From the NCBI GenBank assembly GCA_028015205.1, contig JAPWFG010000060.1:124001-188000 (forward strand): DNA of 64,000 bases, given 5' to 3'. Every line of letters starts with the position of its first letter. The stretch's first letter is position 1. The stretch comes from Mytilisepta virgata. Its lineage: Eukaryota > Mollusca > Bivalvia > Mytilida > Mytilidae. This document shows positions 36,818 to 49,820 of the stretch, in pieces. Under the pieces are notes generated by a model. The model saw nothing but the letters and a program-made list of their open reading frames with translations, was not told where the DNA came from and did not search any database. The position numbers and the translations under genes are program-made.

Positions 36818-36890
36818 TGGAGAATCCGGGCATCGATCCCGGTACCTCCCGCATGCTAAGCGGGCGCTCTACCATTTGAGCTAATTCCCC
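36818..36890 (-). tRNA. tRNA-Ala(AGC)
   Basis: Anticodon complement of 36855-36857. Confidence 0.95.
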
Positions 36891-37281
36891 TATGTCTTAA
36901 AAAGTGAAAAATAATCCTTTTATCGCCGCCATCTCTCCAAGTGCAAAAACAAACTAGATTTTGCGTTTATTTTGAAAATGATGTATTTCTTTCAATTCCG
37001 GCCTTTATTTAATATAAATGTAGAATTCTTCTATAGGTTATATCCATTGTATTCCCTTCATCCGTTCGGAGAGTTTCCATTTTTGATGCAGGCATATATC
37101 TTTTTCTTCTCTAGTTTCAAAGTTATTCTCTCAGTGACTTTGACAAATGTTTAAAAAGTGTGTAGAAAGCACTAGAATACATTATGGTCATCGACGAGTT
37201 ATAGCGGGATAACCTGAGGTCAGTATTGCATGTTTAAGTAAGTTCAAGAATAAGTATGAAAATTATGACAACTTTGGGTAT

Positions 37282-37354
37282 GTCCTCGTAGCGCAGGGGA
37301 TAGCGCGCTGGACTTCTAATCCAGAGGTCGCGGGTTCGAATCCCGCCGAGGATG
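37282..37354 (+). tRNA. tRNA-Arg(UCU)
   Basis: Anticodon 37315-37317. Confidence 0.95.
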
Positions 37355-37679
37355 GTGTTAATTTTTTGTAACTTCATTTTGGATCTCAGTGTATTGGTGT
37401 TTACAGCACTACCATTTAATAAACGTTCTAGTTGATATGATCAAATATCTCTAATATGTTCTCCTGACAATGTTTTTTTCTGATACATTTATTTACGACT
37501 GCAGCATTTCATACCGTGAACAATGCATTCAAATTTAGAAGTAAAAGGTAAAACCAAAGTCATTCTAATTTTGTATTTGGTTGGTAAAATTTTAATAATT
37601 TTCTCCTAGTGACCACAAATTCACCCTCCAGATACTAGCCAACAGCCAATAATCAAAGAACCCCGAGAAAAAAATACTC

Positions 37680-37752
37680 TGGAGAATCCGGGCATCGATC
37701 CCGGTACCTCCCGCATGCTAAGCGGGCGCTCTACCATTTGAGCTAATTCCCC
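37680..37752 (-). tRNA. tRNA-Ala(AGC)
   Basis: Anticodon complement of 37717-37719. Confidence 0.95.
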
Positions 37753-38143
37753 TATGTCTTAAAAAGTGAAAAATAATCCTTTTATCGCCGCCATCTCTCC
37801 AAGTGCAAAAACAAACTAGATTTTGCGTTTATTTTGAAAATGATGTATTTCTTTCAATTCCGGCCTTTATTTAATATAAATGTAGAATTCTTCTATAGGT
37901 TATATCCATTGTATTCCCTTCATCCGTTCGGAGAGTTTCCATTTTTGATGCAGGCATATATCTTTTTCTTCTCTAGTTTCAAAGTTATTCTCTCAGTGAC
38001 TTTGACAAATGTTTAAAAAGTGTGTAGAAAGCACTAGAATACATTATGGTCATCGACGAGTTATAGCGGGATAACCTGAGGTCAGTATTGCATGTTTAAG
38101 TAAGTTCAAGAATAAGTATGAAAATTATGACAACTTTGGGTAT

Positions 38144-38216
38144 GTCCTCGTAGCGCAGGGGATAGCGCGCTGGACTTCTAATCCAGAGGTCGCGGGTTCG
38201 AATCCCGCCGAGGATG
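38144..38216 (+). tRNA. tRNA-Arg(UCU)
   Basis: Anticodon 38177-38179. Confidence 0.95.
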
Positions 38217-38541
38217 GTGTTAATTTTTTGTAACTTCATTTTGGATCTCAGTGTATTGGTGTTTACAGCACTACCATTTAATAAACGTTCTAGTTGATAT
38301 GATCAAATATCTCTAATATGTTCTCCTGACAATGTTTTTTTCTGATACATTTATTTACGACTGCAGCATTTCATACCGTGAACAATGCATTCAAATTTAG
38401 AAGTAAAAGGTAAAACCAAAGTCATTCTAATTTTGTATTTGGTTGGTAAAATTTTAATAATTTTCTCCTAGTGACCACAAATTCACCCTCCAGATACTAG
38501 CCAACAGCCAATAATCAAAGAACCCCGAGAAAAAAATACTC

Positions 38542-38614
38542 TGGAGAATCCGGGCATCGATCCCGGTACCTCCCGCATGCTAAGCGGGCGCTCTACCATT
38601 TGAGCTAATTCCCC
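38542..38614 (-). tRNA. tRNA-Ala(AGC)
   Basis: Anticodon complement of 38579-38581. Confidence 0.95.
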
Positions 38615-39005
38615 TATGTCTTAAAAAGTGAAAAATAATCCTTTTATCGCCGCCATCTCTCCAAGTGCAAAAACAAACTAGATTTTGCGTTTATTTTGAA
38701 AATGATGTATTTCTTTCAATTCCGGCCTTTATTTAATATAAATGTAGAATTCTTCTATAGGTTATATCCATTGTATTCCCTTCATCCGTTCGGAGAGTTT
38801 CCATTTTTGATGCAGGCATATATCTTTTTCTTCTCTAGTTTCAAAGTTATTCTCTCAGTGACTTTGACAAATGTTTAAAAAGTGTGTAGAAAGCACTAGA
38901 ATACATTATGGTCATCGACGAGTTATAGCGGGATAACCTGAGGTCAGTATTGCATGTTTAAGTAAGTTCAAGAATAAGTATGAAAATTATGACAACTTTG
39001 GGTAT

Positions 39006-39078
39006 GTCCTCGTAGCGCAGGGGATAGCGCGCTGGACTTCTAATCCAGAGGTCGCGGGTTCGAATCCCGCCGAGGATG
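39006..39078 (+). tRNA. tRNA-Arg(UCU)
   Basis: Anticodon 39039-39041. Confidence 0.95.
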
Positions 39079-39403
39079 GTGTTAATTTTTTGTAACTTCA
39101 TTTTGGATCTCAGTGTATTGGTGTTTACAGCACTACCATTTAATAAACGTTCTAGTTGATATGATCAAATATCTCTAATATGTTCTCCTGACAATGTTTT
39201 TTTCTGATACATTTATTTACGACTGCAGCATTTCATACCGTGAACAATGCATTCAAATTTAGAAGTAAAAGGTAAAACCAAAGTCATTCTAATTTTGTAT
39301 TTGGTTGGTAAAATTTTAATAATTTTCTCCTAGTGACCACAAATTCACCCTCCAGATACTAGCCAACAGCCAATAATCAAAGAACCCCGAGAAAAAAATA
39401 CTC

Positions 39404-39476
39404 TGGAGAATCCGGGCATCGATCCCGGTACCTCCCGCATGCTAAGCGGGCGCTCTACCATTTGAGCTAATTCCCC
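39404..39476 (-). tRNA. tRNA-Ala(AGC)
   Basis: Anticodon complement of 39441-39443. Confidence 0.95.
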
Positions 39477-39867
39477 TATGTCTTAAAAAGTGAAAAATAA
39501 TCCTTTTATCGCCGCCATCTCTCCAAGTGCAAAAACAAACTAGATTTTGCGTTTCTTTTGAAAATGATGTATTTCTTTCAATTCCGGCCTTTATTTAATA
39601 TAAATGTAGAATTCTTCTATAGGTTATATCCATTGTATTCCCTTCATCCGTTCGGAGAGTTTCCATTTTTGATGCAGGCATATATCTTTTTCTTCTCTAG
39701 TTTCAAAGTTATTCTCTCAGTGACTTTGACAAATGTTTAAAAAGTGTGTAGAAAGCACTAGAATACATTATGGTCATCGACGAGTTATAGCGGGATAACC
39801 TGAGGTCAGTATTGCATGTTTAAGTAAGTTCAAGAATAAGTATGAAAATTATGACAACTTTGGGTAT

Positions 39868-39940
39868 GTCCTCGTAGCGCAGGGGATAGCGCGCTGGACT
39901 TCTAATCCAGAGGTCGCGGGTTCGAATCCCGCCGAGGATG
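39868..39940 (+). tRNA. tRNA-Arg(UCU)
   Basis: Anticodon 39901-39903. Confidence 0.95.
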
Positions 39941-40265
39941 GTGTTAATTTTTTGTAACTTCATTTTGGATCTCAGTGTATTGGTGTTTACAGCACTACCA
40001 TTTAATAAACGTTCTAGTTGATATGATCAAATATCTCTAATATGTTCTCCTGACAATGTTTTTTTCTGATACATTTATTTACGACTGCAGCATTTCATAC
40101 CGTGAACAATGCATTCAAATTTAGAAGTAAAAGGTAAAACCAAAGTCATTCTAATTTTGTATTTGGTTGGTAAAATTTTAATAATTTTCTCCTAGTGACC
40201 ACAAATTCACCCTCCAGATACTAGCCAACAGCCAATAATCAAAGAACCCCGAGAAAAAAATACTC

Positions 40266-40338
40266 TGGAGAATCCGGGCATCGATCCCGGTACCTCCCGC
40301 ATGCTAAGCGGGCGCTCTACCATTTGAGCTAATTCCCC
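40266..40338 (-). tRNA. tRNA-Ala(AGC)
   Basis: Anticodon complement of 40303-40305. Confidence 0.95.
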
Positions 40339-40729
40339 TATGTCTTAAAAAGTGAAAAATAATCCTTTTATCGCCGCCATCTCTCCAAGTGCAAAAACAA
40401 ACTAGATTTTGCGTTTATTTTGAAAATGATGTATTTCTTTCAATTCCGGCCTTTATTTAATATAAATGTAGAATTCTTCTATAGGTTATATCCATTGTAT
40501 TCCCTTCATCCGTTCGGAGAGTTTCCATTTTTGATGCAGGCATATATCTTTTTCTTCTCTAGTTTCAAAGTTATTCTCTCAGTGACTTTGACAAATGTTT
40601 AAAAAGTGTGTAGAAAGCACTAGAATACATTATGGTCATCGACGAGTTATAGCGGGATAACCTGAGGTCAGTATTGCATGTTTAAGTAAGTTCAAGAATA
40701 AGTATGAAAATTATGACAACTTTGGGTAT

Positions 40730-40802
40730 GTCCTCGTAGCGCAGGGGATAGCGCGCTGGACTTCTAATCCAGAGGTCGCGGGTTCGAATCCCGCCGAGGA
40801 TG
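40730..40802 (+). tRNA. tRNA-Arg(UCU)
   Basis: Anticodon 40763-40765. Confidence 0.95.
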
Positions 40803-41127
40803 GTGTTAATTTTTTGTAACTTCATTTTGGATCTCAGTGTATTGGTGTTTACAGCACTACCATTTAATAAACGTTCTAGTTGATATGATCAAATATCTCT
40901 AATATGTTCTCCTGACAATGTTTTTTTCTGATACATTTATTTACGACTGCAGCATTTCATACCGTGAACAATGCATTCAAATTTAGAAGTAAAAGGTAAA
41001 ACCAAAGTCATTCTAATTTTGTATTTGGTTGGTAAAATTTTAATAATTTTCTCCTAGTGACCACAAATTCACCCTCCAGATACTAGCCAACAGCCAATAA
41101 TCAAAGAACCCCGAGAAAAAAATACTC

Positions 41128-41200
41128 TGGAGAATCCGGGCATCGATCCCGGTACCTCCCGCATGCTAAGCGGGCGCTCTACCATTTGAGCTAATTCCCC
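41128..41200 (-). tRNA. tRNA-Ala(AGC)
   Basis: Anticodon complement of 41165-41167. Confidence 0.95.
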
Positions 41201-41591
41201 TATGTCTTAAAAAGTGAAAAATAATCCTTTTATCGCCGCCATCTCTCCAAGTGCAAAAACAAACTAGATTTTGCGTTTATTTTGAAAATGATGTATTTCT
41301 TTCAATTCCGGCCTTTATTTAATATAAATGTAGAATTCTTCTATAGGTTATATCCATTGTATTCCCTTCATCCGTTCGGAGAGTTTCCATTTTTGATGCA
41401 GGCATATATCTTTTTCTTCTCTAGTTTCAAAGTTATTCTCTCAGTGACTTTGACAAATGTTTAAAAAGTGTGTAGAAAGCACTAGAATACATTATGGTCA
41501 TCGACGAGTTATAGCGGGATAACCTGAGGTCAGTATTGCATGTTTAAGTAAGTTCAAGAATAAGTATGAAAATTATGACAACTTTGGGTAT

Positions 41592-41664
41592 GTCCTCGTA
41601 GCGCAGGGGATAGCGCGCTGGACTTCTAATCCAGAGGTCGCGGGTTCGAATCCCGCCGAGGATG
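41592..41664 (+). tRNA. tRNA-Arg(UCU)
   Basis: Anticodon 41625-41627. Confidence 0.95.
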
Positions 41665-41989
41665 GTGTTAATTTTTTGTAACTTCATTTTGGATCTCAGT
41701 GTATTGGTGTTTACAGCACTACCATTTAATAAACGTTCTAGTTGATATGATCAAATATCTCTAATATGTTCTCCTGACAATGTTTTTTTCTGATACATTT
41801 ATTTACGACTGCAGCATTTCATACCGTGAACAATGCATTCAAATTTAGAAGTAAAAGGTAAAACCAAAGTCATTCTAATTTTGTATTTGGTTGGTAAAAT
41901 TTTAATAATTTTCTCCTAGTGACCACAAATTCACCCTCCAGATACTAGCCAACAGCCAATAATCAAAGAACCCCGAGAAAAAAATACTC

Positions 41990-42062
41990 TGGAGAATCCG
42001 GGCATCGATCCCGGTACCTCCCGCATGCTAAGCGGGCGCTCTACCATTTGAGCTAATTCCCC
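41990..42062 (-). tRNA. tRNA-Ala(AGC)
   Basis: Anticodon complement of 42027-42029. Confidence 0.95.
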
Positions 42063-42453
42063 TATGTCTTAAAAAGTGAAAAATAATCCTTTTATCGCCG
42101 CCATCTCTCCAAGTGCAAAAACAAACTAGATTTTGCGTTTATTTTGAAAATGATGTATTTCTTTCAATTCCGGCCTTTATTTAATATAAATGTAGAATTC
42201 TTCTATAGGTTATATCCATTGTATTCCCTTCATCCGTTCGGAGAGTTTCCATTTTTGATGCAGGCATATATCTTTTTCTTCTCTAGTTTCAAAGTTATTC
42301 TCTCAGTGACTTTGACAAATGTTTAAAAAGTGTGTAGAAAGCACTAGAATACATTATGGTCATCGACGAGTTATAGCGGGATAACCTGAGGTCAGTATTG
42401 CATGTTTAAGTAAGTTCAAGAATAAGTATGAAAATTATGACAACTTTGGGTAT

Positions 42454-42526
42454 GTCCTCGTAGCGCAGGGGATAGCGCGCTGGACTTCTAATCCAGAGGT
42501 CGCGGGTTCGAATCCCGCCGAGGATG
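42454..42526 (+). tRNA. tRNA-Arg(UCU)
   Basis: Anticodon 42487-42489. Confidence 0.95.
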
Positions 42527-42851
42527 GTGTTAATTTTTTGTAACTTCATTTTGGATCTCAGTGTATTGGTGTTTACAGCACTACCATTTAATAAACGTTC
42601 TAGTTGATATGATCAAATATCTCTAATATGTTCTCCTGACAATGTTTTTTTCTGATACATTTATTTACGACTGCAGCATTTCATACCGTGAACAATGCAT
42701 TCAAATTTAGAAGTAAAAGGTAAAACCAAAGTCATTCTAATTTTGTATTTGGTTGGTAAAATTTTAATAATTTTCTCCTAGTGACCACAAATTCACCCTC
42801 CAGATACTAGCCAACAGCCAATAATCAAAGAACCCCGAGAAAAAAATACTC

Positions 42852-42924
42852 TGGAGAATCCGGGCATCGATCCCGGTACCTCCCGCATGCTAAGCGGGCG
42901 CTCTACCATTTGAGCTAATTCCCC
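42852..42924 (-). tRNA. tRNA-Ala(AGC)
   Basis: Anticodon complement of 42889-42891. Confidence 0.95.
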
Positions 42925-43315
42925 TATGTCTTAAAAAGTGAAAAATAATCCTTTTATCGCCGCCATCTCTCCAAGTGCAAAAACAAACTAGATTTTGCGT
43001 TTATTTTGAAAATGATGTATTTCTTTCAATTCCGGCCTTTATTTAATATAAATGTAGAATTCTTCTATAGGTTATATCCATTGTATTCCCTTCATCCGTT
43101 CGGAGAGTTTCCATTTTTGATGCAGGCATATATCTTTTTCTTCTCTAGTTTCAAAGTTATTCTCTCAGTGACTTTGACAAATGTTTAAAAAGTGTGTAGA
43201 AAGCACTAGAATACATTATGGTCATCGACGAGTTATAGCGGGATAACCTGAGGTCAGTATTGCATGTTTAAGTAAGTTCAAGAATAAGTATGAAAATTAT
43301 GACAACTTTGGGTAT

Positions 43316-43388
43316 GTCCTCGTAGCGCAGGGGATAGCGCGCTGGACTTCTAATCCAGAGGTCGCGGGTTCGAATCCCGCCGAGGATG
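43316..43388 (+). tRNA. tRNA-Arg(UCU)
   Basis: Anticodon 43349-43351. Confidence 0.95.
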
Positions 43389-43713
43389 GTGTTAATTTTT
43401 TGTAACTTCATTTTGGATCTCAGTGTATTGGTGTTTACAGCACTACCATTTAATAAACGTTCTAGTTGATATGATCAAATATCTCTAATATGTTCTCCTG
43501 ACAATGTTTTTTTCTGATACATTTATTTACGACTGCAGCATTTCATACCGTGAACAATGCATTCAAATTTAGAAGTAAAAGGTAAAACCAAAGTCATTCT
43601 AATTTTGTATTTGGTTGGTAAAATTTTAATAATTTTCTCCTAGTGACCACAAATTCACCCTCCAGATACTAGCCAACAGCCAATAATCAAAGAACCCCGA
43701 GAAAAAAATACTC

Positions 43714-43786
43714 TGGAGAATCCGGGCATCGATCCCGGTACCTCCCGCATGCTAAGCGGGCGCTCTACCATTTGAGCTAATTCCCC
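43714..43786 (-). tRNA. tRNA-Ala(AGC)
   Basis: Anticodon complement of 43751-43753. Confidence 0.95.
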
Positions 43787-44177
43787 TATGTCTTAAAAAG
43801 TGAAAAATAATCCTTTTATCGCCGCCATCTCTCCAAGTGCAAAAACAAACTAGATTTTGCGTTTATTTTGAAAATGATGTATTTCTTTCAATTCCGGCCT
43901 TTATTTAATATAAATGTAGAATTCTTCTATAGGTTATATCCATTGTATTCCCTTCATCCGTTCGGAGAGTTTCCATTTTTGATGCAGGCATATATCTTTT
44001 TCTTCTCTAGTTTCAAAGTTATTCTCTCAGTGACTTTGACAAATGTTTAAAAAGTGTGTAGAAAGCACTAGAATACATTATGGTCATCGACGAGTTATAG
44101 CGGGATAACCTGAGGTCAGTATTGCATGTTTAAGTAAGTTCAAGAATAAGTATGAAAATTATGACAACTTTGGGTAT

Positions 44178-44250
44178 GTCCTCGTAGCGCAGGGGATAGC
44201 GCGCTGGACTTCTAATCCAGAGGTCGCGGGTTCGAATCCCGCCGAGGATG
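44178..44250 (+). tRNA. tRNA-Arg(UCU)
   Basis: Anticodon 44211-44213. Confidence 0.95.
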
Positions 44251-44575
44251 GTGTTAATTTTTTGTAACTTCATTTTGGATCTCAGTGTATTGGTGTTTAC
44301 AGCACTACCATTTAATAAACGTTCTAGTTGATATGATCAAATATCTCTAATATGTTCTCCTGACAATGTTTTTTTCTGATACATTTATTTACGACTGCAG
44401 CATTTCATACCGTGAACAATGCATTCAAATTTAGAAGTAAAAGGTAAAACCAAAGTCATTCTAATTTTGTATTTGGTTGGTAAAATTTTAATAATTTTCT
44501 CCTAGTGACCACAAATTCACCCTCCAGATACTAGCCAACAGCCAATAATCAAAGAACCCCGAGAAAAAAATACTC

Positions 44576-44648
44576 TGGAGAATCCGGGCATCGATCCCGG
44601 TACCTCCCGCATGCTAAGCGGGCGCTCTACCATTTGAGCTAATTCCCC
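44576..44648 (-). tRNA. tRNA-Ala(AGC)
   Basis: Anticodon complement of 44613-44615. Confidence 0.95.
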
Positions 44649-45039
44649 TATGTCTTAAAAAGTGAAAAATAATCCTTTTATCGCCGCCATCTCTCCAAGT
44701 GCAAAAACAAACTAGATTTTGCGTTTCTTTTGAAAATGATGTATTTCTTTCAATTCCGGCCTTTATTTAATATAAATGTAGAATTCTTCTATAGGTTATA
44801 TCCATTGTATTCCCTTCATCCGTTCGGAGAGTTTCCATTTTTGATGCAGGCATATATCTTTTTCTTCTCTAGTTTCAAAGTTATTCTCTCAGTGACTTTG
44901 ACAAATGTTTAAAAAGTGTGTAGAAAGCACTAGAATACATTATGGTCATCGACGAGTTATAGCGGGATAACCTGAGGTCAGTATTGCATGTTTAAGTAAG
45001 TTCAAGAATAAGTATGAAAATTATGACAACTTTGGGTAT

Positions 45040-45112
45040 GTCCTCGTAGCGCAGGGGATAGCGCGCTGGACTTCTAATCCAGAGGTCGCGGGTTCGAATC
45101 CCGCCGAGGATG
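45040..45112 (+). tRNA. tRNA-Arg(UCU)
   Basis: Anticodon 45073-45075. Confidence 0.95.
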
Positions 45113-45437
45113 GTGTTAATTTTTTGTAACTTCATTTTGGATCTCAGTGTATTGGTGTTTACAGCACTACCATTTAATAAACGTTCTAGTTGATATGATC
45201 AAATATCTCTAATATGTTCTCCTGACAATGTTTTTTTCTGATACATTTATTTACGACTGCAGCATTTCATACCGTGAACAATGCATTCAAATTTAGAAGT
45301 AAAAGGTAAAACCAAAGTCATTCTAATTTTGTATTTGGTTGGTAAAATTTTAATAATTTTCTCCTAGTGACCACAAATTCACCCTCCAGATACTAGCCAA
45401 CAGCCAATAATCAAAGAACCCCGAGAAAAAAATACTC

Positions 45438-45510
45438 TGGAGAATCCGGGCATCGATCCCGGTACCTCCCGCATGCTAAGCGGGCGCTCTACCATTTGAG
45501 CTAATTCCCC
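45438..45510 (-). tRNA. tRNA-Ala(AGC)
   Basis: Anticodon complement of 45475-45477. Confidence 0.95.
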
Positions 45511-45901
45511 TATGTCTTAAAAAGTGAAAAATAATCCTTTTATCGCCGCCATCTCTCCAAGTGCAAAAACAAACTAGATTTTGCGTTTATTTTGAAAATG
45601 ATGTATTTCTTTCAATTCCGGCCTTTATTTAATATAAATGTAGAATTCTTCTATAGGTTATATCCATTGTATTCCCTTCATCCGTTCGGAGAGTTTCCAT
45701 TTTTGATGCAGGCATATATCTTTTTCTTCTCTAGTTTCAAAGTTATTCTCTCAGTGACTTTGACAAATGTTTAAAAAGTGTGTAGAAAGCACTAGAATAC
45801 ATTATGGTCATCGACGAGTTATAGCGGGATAACCTGAGGTCAGTATTGCATGTTTAAGTAAGTTCAAGAATAAGTATGAAAATTATGACAACTTTGGGTA
45901 T

Positions 45902-45974
45902 GTCCTCGTAGCGCAGGGGATAGCGCGCTGGACTTCTAATCCAGAGGTCGCGGGTTCGAATCCCGCCGAGGATG
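45902..45974 (+). tRNA. tRNA-Arg(UCU)
   Basis: Anticodon 45935-45937. Confidence 0.95.
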
Positions 45975-46299
45975 GTGTTAATTTTTTGTAACTTCATTTT
46001 GGATCTCAGTGTATTGGTGTTTACAGCACTACCATTTAATAAACGTTCTAGTTGATATGATCAAATATCTCTAATATGTTCTCCTGACAATGTTTTTTTC
46101 TGATACATTTATTTACGACTGCAGCATTTCATACCGTGAACAATGCATTCAAATTTAGAAGTAAAAGGTAAAACCAAAGTCATTCTAATTTTGTATTTGG
46201 TTGGTAAAATTTTAATAATTTTCTCCTAGTGACCACAAATTCACCCTCCAGATACTAGCCAACAGCCAATAATCAAAGAACCCCGAGAAAAAAATACTC

Positions 46300-46372
46300 T
46301 GGAGAATCCGGGCATCGATCCCGGTACCTCCCGCATGCTAAGCGGGCGCTCTACCATTTGAGCTAATTCCCC
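46300..46372 (-). tRNA. tRNA-Ala(AGC)
   Basis: Anticodon complement of 46337-46339. Confidence 0.95.
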
Positions 46373-46763
46373 TATGTCTTAAAAAGTGAAAAATAATCCT
46401 TTTATCGCCGCCATCTCTCCAAGTGCAAAAACAAACTAGATTTTGCGTTTATTTTGAAAATGATGTATTTCTTTCAATTCCGGCCTTTATTTAATATAAA
46501 TGTAGAATTCTTCTATAGGTTATATCCATTGTATTCCCTTCATCCGTTCGGAGAGTTTCCATTTTTGATGCAGGCATATATCTTTTTCTTCTCTAGTTTC
46601 AAAGTTATTCTCTCAGTGACTTTGACAAATGTTTAAAAAGTGTGTAGAAAGCACTAGAATACATTATGGTCATCGACGAGTTATAGCGGGATAACCTGAG
46701 GTCAGTATTGCATGTTTAAGTAAGTTCAAGAATAAGTATGAAAATTATGACAACTTTGGGTAT

Positions 46764-46836
46764 GTCCTCGTAGCGCAGGGGATAGCGCGCTGGACTTCTA
46801 ATCCAGAGGTCGCGGGTTCGAATCCCGCCGAGGATG
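46764..46836 (+). tRNA. tRNA-Arg(UCU)
   Basis: Anticodon 46797-46799. Confidence 0.95.
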
Positions 46837-47161
46837 GTGTTAATTTTTTGTAACTTCATTTTGGATCTCAGTGTATTGGTGTTTACAGCACTACCATTTA
46901 ATAAACGTTCTAGTTGATATGATCAAATATCTCTAATATGTTCTCCTGACAATGTTTTTTTCTGATACATTTATTTACGACTGCAGCATTTCATACCGTG
47001 AACAATGCATTCAAATTTAGAAGTAAAAGGTAAAACCAAAGTCATTCTAATTTTGTATTTGGTTGGTAAAATTTTAATAATTTTCTCCTAGTGACCACAA
47101 ATTCACCCTCCAGATACTAGCCAACAGCCAATAATCAAAGAACCCCGAGAAAAAAATACTC

Positions 47162-47234
47162 TGGAGAATCCGGGCATCGATCCCGGTACCTCCCGCATGC
47201 TAAGCGGGCGCTCTACCATTTGAGCTAATTCCCC
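47162..47234 (-). tRNA. tRNA-Ala(AGC)
   Basis: Anticodon complement of 47199-47201. Confidence 0.95.
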
Positions 47235-47625
47235 TATGTCTTAAAAAGTGAAAAATAATCCTTTTATCGCCGCCATCTCTCCAAGTGCAAAAACAAACTA
47301 GATTTTGCGTTTATTTTGAAAATGATGTATTTCTTTCAATTCCGGCCTTTATTTAATATAAATGTAGAATTCTTCTATAGGTTATATCCATTGTATTCCC
47401 TTCATCCGTTCGGAGAGTTTCCATTTTTGATGCAGGCATATATCTTTTTCTTCTCTAGTTTCAAAGTTATTCTCTCAGTGACTTTGACAAATGTTTAAAA
47501 AGTGTGTAGAAAGCACTAGAATACATTATGGTCATCGACGAGTTATAGCGGGATAACCTGAGGTCAGTATTGCATGTTTAAGTAAGTTCAAGAATAAGTA
47601 TGAAAATTATGACAACTTTGGGTAT

Positions 47626-47698
47626 GTCCTCGTAGCGCAGGGGATAGCGCGCTGGACTTCTAATCCAGAGGTCGCGGGTTCGAATCCCGCCGAGGATG
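47626..47698 (+). tRNA. tRNA-Arg(UCU)
   Basis: Anticodon 47659-47661. Confidence 0.95.
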
Positions 47699-48023
47699 GT
47701 GTTAATTTTTTGTAACTTCATTTTGGATCTCAGTGTATTGGTGTTTACAGCACTACCATTTAATAAACGTTCTAGTTGATATGATCAAATATCTCTAATA
47801 TGTTCTCCTGACAATGTTTTTTTCTGATACATTTATTTACGACTGCAGCATTTCATACCGTGAACAATGCATTCAAATTTAGAAGTAAAAGGTAAAACCA
47901 AAGTCATTCTAATTTTGTATTTGGTTGGTAAAATTTTAATAATTTTCTCCTAGTGACCACAAATTCACCCTCCAGATACTAGCCAACAGCCAATAATCAA
48001 AGAACCCCGAGAAAAAAATACTC

Positions 48024-48096
48024 TGGAGAATCCGGGCATCGATCCCGGTACCTCCCGCATGCTAAGCGGGCGCTCTACCATTTGAGCTAATTCCCC
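48024..48096 (-). tRNA. tRNA-Ala(AGC)
   Basis: Anticodon complement of 48061-48063. Confidence 0.95.
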
Positions 48097-48487
48097 TATG
48101 TCTTAAAAAGTGAAAAATAATCCTTTTATCGCCGCCATCTCTCCAAGTGCAAAAACAAACTAGATTTTGCGTTTATTTTGAAAATGATGTATTTCTTTCA
48201 ATTCCGGCCTTTATTTAATATAAATGTAGAATTCTTCTATAGGTTATATCCATTGTATTCCCTTCATCCGTTCGGAGAGTTTCCATTTTTGATGCAGGCA
48301 TATATCTTTTTCTTCTCTAGTTTCAAAGTTATTCTCTCAGTGACTTTGACAAATGTTTAAAAAGTGTGTAGAAAGCACTAGAATACATTATGGTCATCGA
48401 CGAGTTATAGCGGGATAACCTGAGGTCAGTATTGCATGTTTAAGTAAGTTCAAGAATAAGTATGAAAATTATGACAACTTTGGGTAT

Positions 48488-48560
48488 GTCCTCGTAGCGC
48501 AGGGGATAGCGCGCTGGACTTCTAATCCAGAGGTCGCGGGTTCGAATCCCGCCGAGGATG
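48488..48560 (+). tRNA. tRNA-Arg(UCU)
   Basis: Anticodon 48521-48523. Confidence 0.95.
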
Positions 48561-48885
48561 GTGTTAATTTTTTGTAACTTCATTTTGGATCTCAGTGTAT
48601 TGGTGTTTACAGCACTACCATTTAATAAACGTTCTAGTTGATATGATCAAATATCTCTAATATGTTCTCCTGACAATGTTTTTTTCTGATACATTTATTT
48701 ACGACTGCAGCATTTCATACCGTGAACAATGCATTCAAATTTAGAAGTAAAAGGTAAAACCAAAGTCATTCTAATTTTGTATTTGGTTGGTAAAATTTTA
48801 ATAATTTTCTCCTAGTGACCACAAATTCACCCTCCAGATACTAGCCAACAGCCAATAATCAAAGAACCCCGAGAAAAAAATACTC

Positions 48886-48958
48886 TGGAGAATCCGGGCA
48901 TCGATCCCGGTACCTCCCGCATGCTAAGCGGGCGCTCTACCATTTGAGCTAATTCCCC
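48886..48958 (-). tRNA. tRNA-Ala(AGC)
   Basis: Anticodon complement of 48923-48925. Confidence 0.95.
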
Positions 48959-49349
48959 TATGTCTTAAAAAGTGAAAAATAATCCTTTTATCGCCGCCAT
49001 CTCTCCAAGTGCAAAAACAAACTAGATTTTGCGTTTATTTTGAAAATGATGTATTTCTTTCAATTCCGGCCTTTATTTAATATAAATGTAGAATTCTTCT
49101 ATAGGTTATATCCATTGTATTCCCTTCATCCGTTCGGAGAGTTTCCATTTTTGATGCAGGCATATATCTTTTTCTTCTCTAGTTTCAAAGTTATTCTCTC
49201 AGTGACTTTGACAAATGTTTAAAAAGTGTGTAGAAAGCACTAGAATACATTATGGTCATCGACGAGTTATAGCGGGATAACCTGAGGTCAGTATTGCATG
49301 TTTAAGTAAGTTCAAGAATAAGTATGAAAATTATGACAACTTTGGGTAT

Positions 49350-49422
49350 GTCCTCGTAGCGCAGGGGATAGCGCGCTGGACTTCTAATCCAGAGGTCGCG
49401 GGTTCGATTCCCGCCGAGGATG
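49350..49422 (+). tRNA. tRNA-Arg(UCU) with T-loop A59-to-T change
   Basis: Anticodon 49383-49385. The T-loop is TTCGATT instead of TTCGAAT, changing position 59 and the B box to GGTTCGATTCC. Position 58 stays A and the B box still fits the consensus, so the gene probably works. Confidence 0.93.
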
Positions 49423-49747
49423 GTGTTAATTTTTTGTAACTTCATTTTGGATCTCAGTGTATTGGTGTTTACAGCACTACCATTTAATAAACGTTCTAGT
49501 TGATATGATCAAATATCTCTAATATGTTCTCCTGACAATGTTTTTTTCTGATACATTTATTTACGACTGCAGCATTTCATACCGTGAACAATGCATTCAA
49601 ATTTAGAAGTAAAAGGTAAAACCAAAGTCATTCTAATTTTGTATTTGGTTGGTAAAATTTTAATAATTTTCTCCTAGTGACCACAAATTCACCCTCCAGA
49701 TACTAGCCAACAGCCAATAATCAAAGAACCCCGAGAAAAAAATACTC

Positions 49748-49820
49748 TGGAGAATCCGGGCATCGATCCCGGTACCTCCCGCATGCTAAGCGGGCGCTCT
49801 ACCATTTGAGCTAATTCCCC
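49748..49820 (-). tRNA. tRNA-Ala(AGC)
   Basis: Anticodon complement of 49785-49787. Confidence 0.95.
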
